A stretch of 64,000 nt of DNA from Gemmatimonadaceae bacterium (GTDB lineage: Bacteria > Gemmatimonadota > Gemmatimonadetes > Gemmatimonadales > Gemmatimonadaceae), in NCBI GenBank assembly GCA_036496605.1, contig DASXKV010000033.1:62001-126000 (forward strand), read 5' to 3'. This document shows positions 27,223 through 34,870 of this stretch, one piece after another. The stretch's first letter is position 1. Each line of letters starts with the position of its first letter. The notes beneath the pieces were generated by a model, which saw nothing but the letters and a program-made list of their open reading frames with translations, made no database searches and was not told the DNA's origin. The translations under genes and the position numbers were made by a program.

Positions 27223-28362
27223 TCACTTCCTCGCGCCCTCCGGCTCGTGCAGCGGCTCGACCACGAGCACGCCAACCTCACCGGCGAAATCGTCGCTTAT
27301 GGTCGTTAGGCCGGGCGGCGCGATCCAGCCCCCACCGTCGACGCGCGCATTCAGGCGATGTGCGCCCGCGGTGAGCGGCAGTGTGACCGTCCAACCTCCG
27401 TCCGCTGCACCCTCGAGCGGCACTGGCTTCCAGCCGGTGAAGTCGCCAGACACTTCGACGCGGTGCGCGCGCCGCGCCGTGAGGGTGATGCGATAGCGTC
27501 CGCCTCCGAGCGCGTCAACCGCGAACGCACTCAGCGCAGCCGCTGGCGTCATCGGCCGCGTGGTGATGATCGAGCTCGTTAGGTACGGCGAGATCCGCAA
27601 GCCAAGCGTCACGAAGCGGTGCTCGGCGTCGAGCGCGAACTGCCCGCCAGTGGAGCTGCCCGCGCCAATAACGAGCGCGAGGGGTGCCGACAGCCGGACG
27701 GCGATGTTCCCCGAAGCCCAGACTCCAGTCGGCACGTTGTGACTGGCGAGGCGCCCGCCCATCGCTATCTCTGCGGAGGCGCGCCGGCCTTCCCAGGCGA
27801 CCGTCGCCTGGGTTTCCGCCCATCGCTCGGAACGACGCGCGCTGTCGCCGACCGTGCGCTCGACGCGCGTCGTGTCCCAATGGCCGGTGCTGCTATCGTA
27901 GTAGGTGTTGTAGCCGGTCACGCTTCGGCTGAAGTAGCCGGACATCGCGGCGCTTCGGCGCACGGCGGAGATCGTGACCACGAGGTTGCCGACGCGGCGC
28001 CATCCGCCAGTCTCGATGCGCGGCTGCTCGACAATATCCTTGAAGCCGTTCCGATGCACCGCTGTCATCCCCACCCACCATCCCATTGGCGCTGCGACTG
28101 ACGCGAGGCGCACCCCGCCGAATGCGTCATATTGGAATGCCGCTGGCGCGGCGACGCGGTCCAACGCACCGGCGAAGAGCGTCCGAAAAGACCCTAACGA
28201 CGCAGCCTGCATCTCACCGCTCAGTCCGACGCGCGGCTGCCAGCCGAACGCCGATCCACCGGTACCAGCACCGGCGTCGAGTCGTGAGGCACCTTGCGCA
28301 GCCGCGGGCGCGGTGGCCAGCAGCAACAGCCACGGGACGAGACGGCACTCAGAGAATGTCAT
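27223..28362 (-). CDS. Exported protein with beta-rich body and C-terminal glycogen-binding-like module
   Basis: A 379-residue protein with a signal peptide (LVPWLLLLATAPAAAQ). The middle, about residues 20-275, has repeated beta-hairpin-like stretches with glycines and aromatic residues, suggestive of an outer-membrane barrel. The last 90 residues contain YRITLTARRAHRVEVSGDFTGWKPVPL, GGWTVTLPLTAGAHRLNARVDG, the same CBM48-like fold as in the membrane protein two genes downstream. ATG at 28362 is preceded by TTGGAGATACG; an upstream TTG is not needed. First gene of the operon; sigma factor follows directly. A surface glycan sensor or porin is possible but unproven. Confidence 0.82.
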   Translation of the reverse strand: MTFSECRLVPWLLLLATAPAAAQGASRLDAGAGTGGSAFGWQPRVGLSGEMQAASLGSFRTLFAGALDRVAAPAAFQYDAFGGVRLASVAAPMGWWVGMTAVHRNGFKDIVEQPRIETGGWRRVGNLVVTISAVRRSAAMSGYFSRSVTGYNTYYDSSTGHWDTTRVERTVGDSARRSERWAETQATVAWEGRRASAEIAMGGRLASHNVPTGVWASGNIAVRLSAPLALVIGAGSSTGGQFALDAEHRFVTLGLRISPYLTSSIITTRPMTPAAALSAFAVDALGGGRYRITLTARRAHRVEVSGDFTGWKPVPLEGAADGGWTVTLPLTAGAHRLNARVDGGGWIAPPGLTTISDDFAGEVGVLVVEPLHEPEGARK

Positions 28363-28618
28363 CGTATCTCCAACACGAAACACGCGGGACAAAGGGGACA
28401 GAAAGGCCCTGTCGTTCTACCCACGCATCCGGTTGCGGCGTCACATCCACTTCGCGGCAGGTTTGCAACGGGGATCGAGTCAGACCGACGGCGCCACGTC
28501 TCCCATCCTCTTCTGCCGAACGGTGACGCCAGAAGGTTCGTCACAGGTATCACCTTCGAGAGCGGCTCCAGTGCGAGCTCTCGACGGTGTTCCGACACGA
28601 CGATCATACGGAGGCTTC

Positions 28619-29110
28619 ATGCGCTTCAGACTTCTCTCAGCGACTTGCGCCGTGGTTATGCTCGCCGGCTGCAGCGGTTCCTTCGATCCCGCGCCGTCCA
28701 CCGACTTGGGTAGTGGCGGCTCGACCAGCGGGAACGACACGACGATCACGACCGGACCTCAGACGCCCTCGCAATTGCCGCCGGTCGTCTCGAGCTTCAA
28801 CCTGTCCGGCACCGTGTTTGGAATGGATGGGGGCACCGACACGACTCGCCAAACGCCGTTGCCCAACGTGAGCGTCAAGCTCGTCAAGACGATGTCGGTG
28901 CAGGGCGACACGCTCGTCCCGAGCGTCACTGTCGCCGCGGCAATCACCGACGCGCAGGGCACCTATCGAGTGGAGAATCTCTCGCCCGCCTACTACCGGA
29001 TCGAGTTCGGCGCACCGGTCGGCTCGCCATTCATGGACGGCTCGTCGGCGATCGGCCCAGCGCGTGAGACCGAGATCAAGATGAGCGTCGCGCTCCCTCG
29101 CAAGCCCTAA
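28619..29110 (+). CDS. Lipoprotein with carboxypeptidase regulatory-like beta-sandwich domain
   Basis: A 163-residue protein with a clear lipoprotein signal: hydrophobic residues then MLAGC with Cys18 as the acylated residue. After a Ser/Thr-rich linker, FNLSGTVFGMDGG through ITDAQGTYRVENLSPAYYRIEFGAP and a final IKMSVALP make one Ig-like regulatory (CarbopepD_reg) domain, in which GTYRVENLSPAYYRI is the usual core. A perfect GGAGG precedes the ATG. It is divergent from the CBM48/sigma operon across 256 bases, so it could be one of its targets (inference). The stop overlaps a CCTAACG word. Confidence 0.85.
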   Translation: MRFRLLSATCAVVMLAGCSGSFDPAPSTDLGSGGSTSGNDTTITTGPQTPSQLPPVVSSFNLSGTVFGMDGGTDTTRQTPLPNVSVKLVKTMSVQGDTLVPSVTVAAAITDAQGTYRVENLSPAYYRIEFGAPVGSPFMDGSSAIGPARETEIKMSVALPRKP

Positions 29111-29147
29111 CGAGCGGAGTGCATCTCGTGACGGCGCGCCGACGCCG

Positions 29148-29681
29148 TCACGAGGACAACGGGCGTACGACCCGCAAGTAGGCCGCCCACGGTCCTACCG
29201 CGTCCCGGTACTGCGCGGCCATGACGCGTACGATCTGCGAGAGATGCGTCAAGTCGTGCGCAACCCAGGTCGCCAGATGCTCCGCTAGCGTGACGCGGCC
29301 GAATTCCGGATGTCGTCCTTCTCGCGCCAGGTCCTTTGCTGTCAGCTCGAGCGCGGCGAGCGTATCGAGACTCACGCGTCGCGAATCCGCGAAGTCCTCG
29401 AGGAGCGTGTCGATCGGCAGTTCGCGACGCTCGGCAAAGCCAGCGGTGCGATCGAACGGCGGAAAGGGACTGTCGGCGCCGAACGCCAGAATGTGCCGCG
29501 CGCGCGGAATCCAGTCCGTCTGCTCGCCATTCGTGAGGTGCACGAGGATTTCCCGAATCGTCCATGTGTCCGGGCCCTCACTCCCACGCATCCACTCGTG
29601 ATGCAGCCCACTTAGGAGCTCGCGCAGCACGGCCGGCGTGCGGGCAAGTACTGGGACGGCGGAATCCAGATCGAAGTTCAT
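29148..29681 (-). CDS. DinB-family protein
   Basis: A 177-residue four-helix DinB/YfiT-type protein. Metal-site histidines are expected in WTIREILVHLTNGE and HLATWVAHDLTHLSQIVRVMAAQYR, both typical of the family. Members are nickel- or zinc-binding hydrolases or thiol transferases (bacillithiol or mycothiol linked) but most are uncharacterised. The ATG at 29681 has GGAG seven bases upstream; an in-frame longer start at 29783 adds a basic tail with no family counterpart. Convergent with the lipoprotein gene and divergent from the LysR gene. Confidence 0.88.
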   Translation of the reverse strand: MNFDLDSAVPVLARTPAVLRELLSGLHHEWMRGSEGPDTWTIREILVHLTNGEQTDWIPRARHILAFGADSPFPPFDRTAGFAERRELPIDTLLEDFADSRRVSLDTLAALELTAKDLAREGRHPEFGRVTLAEHLATWVAHDLTHLSQIVRVMAAQYRDAVGPWAAYLRVVRPLSS

Positions 29682-29892
29682 GTTTTTCTCCGTGAACCGC
29701 GGTGACCGCGTGAACAGCGGCGACCGTCGTAAGCGCAGTTTGGGCCTTTTACGCACTTCGCGGAATTCATGAACGAAATCCATACATTTGCGTACCCGAA
29801 TGCATTGGACTCACACGTCGCCGCTCCACAGATTGAGAAACGCGGCCTTTTCATGAAGCGGCCGCAATGGTCCGACACTGCGAGCGACCCCA

Positions 29893-30861
29893 ATGCGCCT
29901 CGAGATCCGCGACTTCCGCCTCGTTGTCGCCATCACGGAGCTCGGCACGCTCACCCGCGCCGGGCATCAACTGAACCTCACGCAGTCCGCGCTCAGTCAC
30001 CAACTGGCCGACCTCGAGCGTCGACTCGGCGCCTCGCTCTTCGAGCGCTCTGGCCGCCGCATGATTCCGAATCGGCTCGGAGCGCGTTTGGCCAGTCATG
30101 GCAAAGAGCTGTTGCAACGGCTCGGCGATGTCGAACGCGACGTCTTCGACGCCGCCGCGCGCCGAGAGGCCGTACTCCGCATCGCCACCGAATGCTACAC
30201 GTGCTATCACTGGCTGCCGCCGGTGTTGCACGAGTTTCGCCAGCAGCACCCGGCCGTCGAGGTGGAGGTCGTGCCTTCTGCCACGGCGCGGCCGCTCGCG
30301 GCACTCGTCGCCGGCAGGCTCGATCTCTCGATCGTGAGCACCGTCTCGCGTGATCGGCGCATCGCCTTCACACCGCTCTTCGAGGATGAGCTTTTGCTCA
30401 TCACGTCACCCGAGCACCGATTCGCCGGCCGGAAGTCGGTGGACCCCGCGGAACTTCGCCGCGAGCGCGTATTGCTCTACTCGAAGCCCGACGAGAGTCA
30501 TGTGTATCGCCGGGTACTCGCGCCGGCGGGCGTGAGTCCACGGCAAATCACGCCGATTCAGCTCACCGAAGCGATGATCGAGCTGGTGAGGTCGTCGATG
30601 GGCGTGGGCATCCTCGCGCGCTGGGCGGTGCAACGGGAGCTCGACGCTGGTGGTATCTGCGCCGCCTCCCTCGGCGCCGATGGCGTTAGGCGTCGCTGGC
30701 GCGCCGCGACGCGCGCCGCCGGCGCGACGCCGGACTACTTGGTCGCGTTCGTCGAATTCCTCCGCCGCGTCATCGCGCACCCACCGCGGACGTCACCGCA
30801 GTTCACGGTGCTTCGGTGCGCAACGCGGCAGGGCAAGGCTGCGGTCGCGGCGGGAGCGTAA
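29893..30861 (+). CDS. LysR-family transcriptional regulator, MetR-like
   Basis: A 322-residue LTTR. The N-terminal winged helix has LTRAGHQLNLTQSALSHQLADLERRLGASLFER, where the recognition-helix SALSHQ is characteristic of MetR. The effector domain (LRIATECYTCYHWLPPVLHEFRQQHPAVEVEV) also aligns with MetR, which uses homocysteine and controls methionine genes. No methionine gene is next to it; the divergent neighbour is a DinB gene 211 bases away, a possible target as LysR regulators often control divergent genes. The C-terminal 20 residues are a basic tail unlike the family. Confidence 0.92.
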   Translation: MRLEIRDFRLVVAITELGTLTRAGHQLNLTQSALSHQLADLERRLGASLFERSGRRMIPNRLGARLASHGKELLQRLGDVERDVFDAAARREAVLRIATECYTCYHWLPPVLHEFRQQHPAVEVEVVPSATARPLAALVAGRLDLSIVSTVSRDRRIAFTPLFEDELLLITSPEHRFAGRKSVDPAELRRERVLLYSKPDESHVYRRVLAPAGVSPRQITPIQLTEAMIELVRSSMGVGILARWAVQRELDAGGICAASLGADGVRRRWRAATRAAGATPDYLVAFVEFLRRVIAHPPRTSPQFTVLRCATRQGKAAVAAGA

Positions 30862-30878
30862 CGTCCCTCGTGGATGCC

Positions 30879-33539
30879 TCACTCCGTGCGCATCGCAATC
30901 AACGGATCCACCGACACGGCTCTCCGCATCGGGACGAGGCACGCCAGCATCGCTGTCGCGAAAAGCAACAGCGCGCCCGCCGCGAAGGAGTATGGATCGC
31001 TCCGCGGCACGCCGTAGAGCATCTTGTCGATGAACTTCGTCGCCCAGAATGCGCCGCCGAGGCCCACCGCGATGCCCATGATGGCGAGAAACGCGCCCTG
31101 CGTCAGGATTGCTCGGCCAATTGTGCGCCGCGTGGCGCCTAACGCGATGCGAATACCAATCTCCCGTGTTCGCTGCGCCACGGCGTACGCCAGGACGCCA
31201 TAGAGTCCCACGGCAGCGAGCACGAGGGCGAGGATCGTGAACGCCGCGAGCAACATCATCGTAAACCGTGGCGTGGCGATGCTCTGCTGCATCGCCTCCT
31301 CGACGTTAGTGACGTTAGGCAGAGGCAGATGGCGATCGATCGCCGGGATGAGCTTGCGCACGCTGGCGATCGGGTTCGTGCCCGGTTTCGCGCGCACGAG
31401 GATGGCGGGGTGATATCGCCCCTGGAACGGCACATAGAGTAGCGGATCGCTCGCATCCAGCGTCAACCCGCTCGTAAACGCATTGCCGACGACGCCGACG
31501 ATGGTCATCCAGTCGCCGCTCCCGTTGAAAACCACACGGACGCGGTGGCCGAGCGCGCTCCTGCCGGCGAAGTACTTCTTCACGAACCCCGCGTTGACCA
31601 TCACCTGATTGGATTTGTCGGACGTGTCCGAAAAGGTCGTTCCTTCGATGAGGCGAATGCCCATCGCGCGGAAGTAATTCGGCTGCACGCCGTTGTAGTC
31701 CACGAACGCCGTCGTCCCCAATGGCGGCGCCGGCTCTCCGTCGATTTGAAGCGCGCCGATGAGAAAGCCCTCGGAGGCCGGTGCTTCCTCCGCCATCATC
31801 GCGCTCTCGACGCCGCCGATGCTCCGCGCTCGCACCGTGAGCTCCGCGTAGAACGCTCGCCGCGCCGCGGGCGTCGCATACGCCTTCTCCGGCAAGATGA
31901 TCGTGATTCCGTACATTCCGCGCGCATCGAATCCCGCATCCATCATCTGGAGACGAACGACGCTGCGCACGAGGAGAGACGCGCCGACAAGCAGCGCCGT
32001 CGACAGCGCGATCTCGCTCACAACGAGGAGGCCGCGAAGCCGGCTCTGCCGCCGGGAATGCGAAGTGCTGAGCGCGCCCGCCTTAAGTGACTCGTGCGTC
32101 GAGTGACGCGCCGATTGCATCGCCCCAACGATTCCGAACAGGAGTCCGGTAAGTGCCGAGACGCCGATCGTCACCACTAGCGTCGTGAGATCGATGCGAG
32201 CGCCATCGAGCTCGGTAAGCGTTCCTGGTCGCAACGCGACGAGCGCCTCGAGGCCCAGCCATCCGACGAGCATTCCACCAACGCAGCCTGCCGCAGCGAG
32301 GACGAAGCTCTCCGTGAAGAGCTGCCGCACCAGCCGGCCTCTGCCCGCGCCTAACGCGGCTCGAATCGCGAGCTCGCGTTGACGCGACGCCGCGCGCGCC
32401 AGGAACAGGTGCGCGACGTTGGCGCACGCAATGAGCAGCACGAGGGCGACCGCGCCGCTGAGCAGGAGCAGAGACTCGCCGAAGCCCACCATCTGCCGCG
32501 GCGGTATCAACTTGCTGTGGAACTGCATCTTCGACTTCTCGGCGGCATCGATGCGCGTCGAGATCGAGTCCAGATCACGCTCCGCGACGGCGTACGTCAT
32601 CCCTGGGCGCAGGCGTGCCATGGTTGAGTAGCCGACGTGCTCGTTATGCAGGTCGAGCGGTAGCCAGACCTCGATCGCGGAGAACGCCCGGGGCAGACGC
32701 ACGCGAGAGGGCATCACGCCGATGATCGTGTACATCGAGCCGTCGAGCGTGAGCGTCTGGCCAATGATCGTGGACTCTCCGCCGTATCGCGACCGCCACA
32801 TTCCCTCGCTCACCATTGCCACGTGCCCGTTCGGCAGATCGCTTTCGGTGAAGGCACGGCCGAACAATGGATGTTCACCGGCGAAACGCAGGAAACTCGG
32901 CAAGATCGACGCGGTCGTCACCGACACCGCGTCACCGCGCGGCGGCACGAGCGTCATCGATGCGGACGTATACGGCTCGATATCCTCGAGTGCACGCGAC
33001 GACTCACGCCAGGCGCGGATCACGGAGGCACGCGCCGTGACCGTCACCATCATACCAGTCGTGTTGCCCTGTGTGGGCTCCTGATACAAGAACGCGACGC
33101 GATCGGCGTGTGGGTACGGCAGCGGATGGAGCAGCAAGCTACTGACGACGCTGAATACCGCGGTATTCGCGCCGATGCCTAACGCCAGTGTCAGGATCGC
33201 CACCGCCGTCCAGCCTTTCTGTCGGCCGAGCGTGCGGACGGCGAAGCTCACGTCCTGTCCAAGGGCATCGACGAGCTGGGCGCGGGTCATGCGGCGTTGC
33301 CTCCTTGTGGTGATCGTCAGGCACTCGGCACGATCGTTCGAGAGATCGCCGAGGCGTTTCACGGTCGCCGCGCGCGCCTGCGCCTCAGACATCCCCCGCT
33401 CCATGTAGTCGCGGACTCGCATCTCGATGTGAAAGCGCAGCTCGTCGTCGACGTCCGCTTCAGCGCGCGGCCCCCAGAAACGGAGATACCGGCGCCACGT
33501 CGCCGCGCGGTGTGCGTGCGGGGCGTGCTCGTCGCTCAC
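30879..33539 (-). CDS. MacB/FtsX-like ABC permease (orphan duplicated-permease type)
   Basis: An 886-residue permease. The N-terminal cytoplasmic domain DDELRFHIEMRVRDYMERGMSEAQARAA is the typical leader of the Acidobacterial duplicated orphan permease group (ADOP). It is followed by a first FtsX core with membrane segments around TAVAILTLALGIGANTAVFSVV, a large MacB-like periplasmic domain, and two blocks of three membrane segments; the C-terminus VGLYGVLAYAVAQRTREIGIRIALGAT is conserved. There is no ATPase gene beside it. Function in efflux of peptides or drugs is assumed from MacB. Start GTG at 33539 lies 1 base after the padR stop, so the two are co-transcribed. Converges with the LysR gene. 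Confidence 0.88.
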   Translation of the reverse strand: MSDEHAPHAHRAATWRRYLRFWGPRAEADVDDELRFHIEMRVRDYMERGMSEAQARAATVKRLGDLSNDRAECLTITTRRQRRMTRAQLVDALGQDVSFAVRTLGRQKGWTAVAILTLALGIGANTAVFSVVSSLLLHPLPYPHADRVAFLYQEPTQGNTTGMMVTVTARASVIRAWRESSRALEDIEPYTSASMTLVPPRGDAVSVTTASILPSFLRFAGEHPLFGRAFTESDLPNGHVAMVSEGMWRSRYGGESTIIGQTLTLDGSMYTIIGVMPSRVRLPRAFSAIEVWLPLDLHNEHVGYSTMARLRPGMTYAVAERDLDSISTRIDAAEKSKMQFHSKLIPPRQMVGFGESLLLLSGAVALVLLIACANVAHLFLARAASRQRELAIRAALGAGRGRLVRQLFTESFVLAAAGCVGGMLVGWLGLEALVALRPGTLTELDGARIDLTTLVVTIGVSALTGLLFGIVGAMQSARHSTHESLKAGALSTSHSRRQSRLRGLLVVSEIALSTALLVGASLLVRSVVRLQMMDAGFDARGMYGITIILPEKAYATPAARRAFYAELTVRARSIGGVESAMMAEEAPASEGFLIGALQIDGEPAPPLGTTAFVDYNGVQPNYFRAMGIRLIEGTTFSDTSDKSNQVMVNAGFVKKYFAGRSALGHRVRVVFNGSGDWMTIVGVVGNAFTSGLTLDASDPLLYVPFQGRYHPAILVRAKPGTNPIASVRKLIPAIDRHLPLPNVTNVEEAMQQSIATPRFTMMLLAAFTILALVLAAVGLYGVLAYAVAQRTREIGIRIALGATRRTIGRAILTQGAFLAIMGIAVGLGGAFWATKFIDKMLYGVPRSDPYSFAAGALLLFATAMLACLVPMRRAVSVDPLIAMRTE

Positions 33540-33540
33540 G

Positions 33541-33882
33541 TCACCGGCCCGCCGGCGCCGTGCGGAGCACCTTGAAGACGGCGTCCGAGAATCGCGCCCA
33601 GGTGTCATGCGACGCCGCGAGCTGCTTCTTACCGAGCACCGTTAGGCGATAGAACTTGGCCCGACGGTTATGCTCGCTGATTCCCCACTCCGCGGCGATC
33701 AGTCCCTTCTCCTCGAGCTTGTGGAGCGCCGGGTAAAGCGACCCTTCTTCCACCTGCAAGACGTCGCTCGTGCACTGCTCGATCCAGCGGGCGATGCCGT
33801 ATCCGTGCGTCGGTCCCCAGGACAAGGTCTTGAGGACCATGAGGTCGAGCGTGCCTTTCAGGAAATCGACGGAGGAATCCAT
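33541..33882 (-). CDS. PadR-family transcriptional regulator
   Basis: A 113-residue winged-helix protein. FLKGTLDLMVLKTLSWGPTHGYGIARWIEQ, VEEGSLYPALHKLEEKGLIAAEWG and RAKFYRLTVLGKKQL are the family hallmarks. It probably represses the permease gene downstream with which it forms an operon. A 46-bp palindrome begins 46 bases before its start codon and is a good candidate operator. Same length and organisation as the PadR at 59724-60065. Confidence 0.94.
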   Translation of the reverse strand: MDSSVDFLKGTLDLMVLKTLSWGPTHGYGIARWIEQCTSDVLQVEEGSLYPALHKLEEKGLIAAEWGISEHNRRAKFYRLTVLGKKQLAASHDTWARFSDAVFKVLRTAPAGR

Positions 33883-33927
33883 GTGTTGAGCGCTGAGTGC
33901 TGGGCGCGAGCGAGCCGCAAAACGGGG

Positions 33928-33973
33928 CGTACCCTAGGAGTCCGAGGTATATACATCGGAGTCCTAGGGTACG
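33928..33973. promoter_or_regulatory. 46-bp near-perfect palindrome upstream of padR
   Basis: Left arm CGTACCCTAGGAGTCCGAGG and right arm CATCGGAGTCCTAGGGTACG around a TATATA centre; 21 of 23 arm positions pair (mismatches at arm positions 13 and 19). It lies between the stop of the small membrane protein gene and the padR start. It does not resemble a terminator because no T-run follows. Likely a PadR or dimeric regulator operator, as PadR proteins bind palindromes with an AT-rich centre. The length is more than one dimer footprint, so two dimers may bind. Confidence 0.7.
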
Positions 33974-33995
33974 CAAGTCGTCTGCGCGCTGCGCC

Positions 33996-34298
33996 CTAAT
34001 GCGGCGTGATTGCCTTGGCGCGCGACATGTCCGCTGGATTCTGATGTCCCTTCTCGACCAACAGCTTGGTCGTGAACCGCTGCCCTTCGCTGATCCGCTC
34101 GACCTCGACCGACGTCGCGTCGACCGCCTGCTCGATCCGAGCGAGTCGCTGTGCCATCTCCTCCAATGTCGTGAGGGCACTTTCCTTCAGTACGGGCTTC
34201 CGACGATTCATCGCCGTGAGGATGATCCGCGTTATGCACCCCAGCGTCGCCATCAGGCCGGCGAAGACAAACACCTCATCGAGAATCCATCTATCCAT
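33996..34298 (-). CDS. Small membrane protein with C-terminal coiled segment (paralogue B)
   Basis: A 100-residue protein with one N-terminal membrane segment (VFVFAGLMATLGCITRIILTAM), a short basic turn, then RLARIEQAVDATSVEVERISEGQRFTTKLLVE and a final AITPH. The coiled part matches the protein at 24931-25230. GGAG seven bases before the ATG at 34298 supports the start. Unknown function; cytoplasmic coiled tail anchored to the inner membrane. Confidence 0.82.
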   Translation of the reverse strand: MDRWILDEVFVFAGLMATLGCITRIILTAMNRRKPVLKESALTTLEEMAQRLARIEQAVDATSVEVERISEGQRFTTKLLVEKGHQNPADMSRAKAITPH

Positions 34299-34392
34299 GG
34301 TTCGCTCCGGTGTGCGCTCGACCCCTACGCCGGCCCCAGCGACCGGGTTTCTGAAAGTTGAGACGAACGAGACGATAGTCCAGACGCCGAGA

Positions 34393-34749
34393 TCACGCCG
34401 CCGGCGTGAACCAGAGCGGGCGACGATACCGAATGCAGATCTCCTCACCCACCGCGATCGAGCGGAGCGCAACGAGGGTCACCGTCAGCTCCGCCTCATG
34501 GCAGACGACTTCGGCGTTTGGGCTTTCGGCGTGGTTGCACAACGAGATGACGCCGAGCACGATGCACGCGCGGTCCTGTCGCTCACCGAAGCGAAAATTG
34601 TAATCGCCGAGTCGGGTCTTCGAGATGCGCCCCGCGTCCTCGTCATCGTACACGATGACGGGGCAAGTGACAATCGCTGCGCCCGCGGCGATCGCTTGCG
34701 TCGCCACGATGCCGCGTCCCTTGCGCTTGAGTTGGCGAATGGCGAACAC
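34393..34749 (-). CDS. SET-domain protein (lysine methyltransferase family)
   Basis: A 118-residue protein consisting of a minimal SET domain: KGRGIVATQAIAAGAAI at the start, VISLCNHAESPNAEV (the Asn-His of the S-adenosylmethionine pocket) at about residues 67-80, and ALRSIAVGEEICIRYRRP near the end, where GEEI and the following Tyr are conserved. It could methylate lysine on a protein; substrate unknown. Start is GTG at 34749. Bacterial stand-alone SET proteins are often single genes with no conserved context, and this fits: neighbours are unrelated. Confidence 0.85.
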   Translation of the reverse strand: MFAIRQLKRKGRGIVATQAIAAGAAIVTCPVIVYDDEDAGRISKTRLGDYNFRFGERQDRACIVLGVISLCNHAESPNAEVVCHEAELTVTLVALRSIAVGEEICIRYRRPLWFTPAA

Positions 34750-34870
34750 GGAGTTGACGGTTCCCGGTGATGGATTTCGCTACCGATTTGACGCCGATAC
34801 GGACCCCTGGTCACGCACTCGTGACACCGGCGTGGTCGCGAGGTGGCGAGCGATCACGTAGTTTCGGCGC

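Noticed and set aside
30879-33608. Longer permease start within padR
   Set aside because: Residues before the GTG at 33539 are encoded inside the padR gene in another frame and look non-coding.
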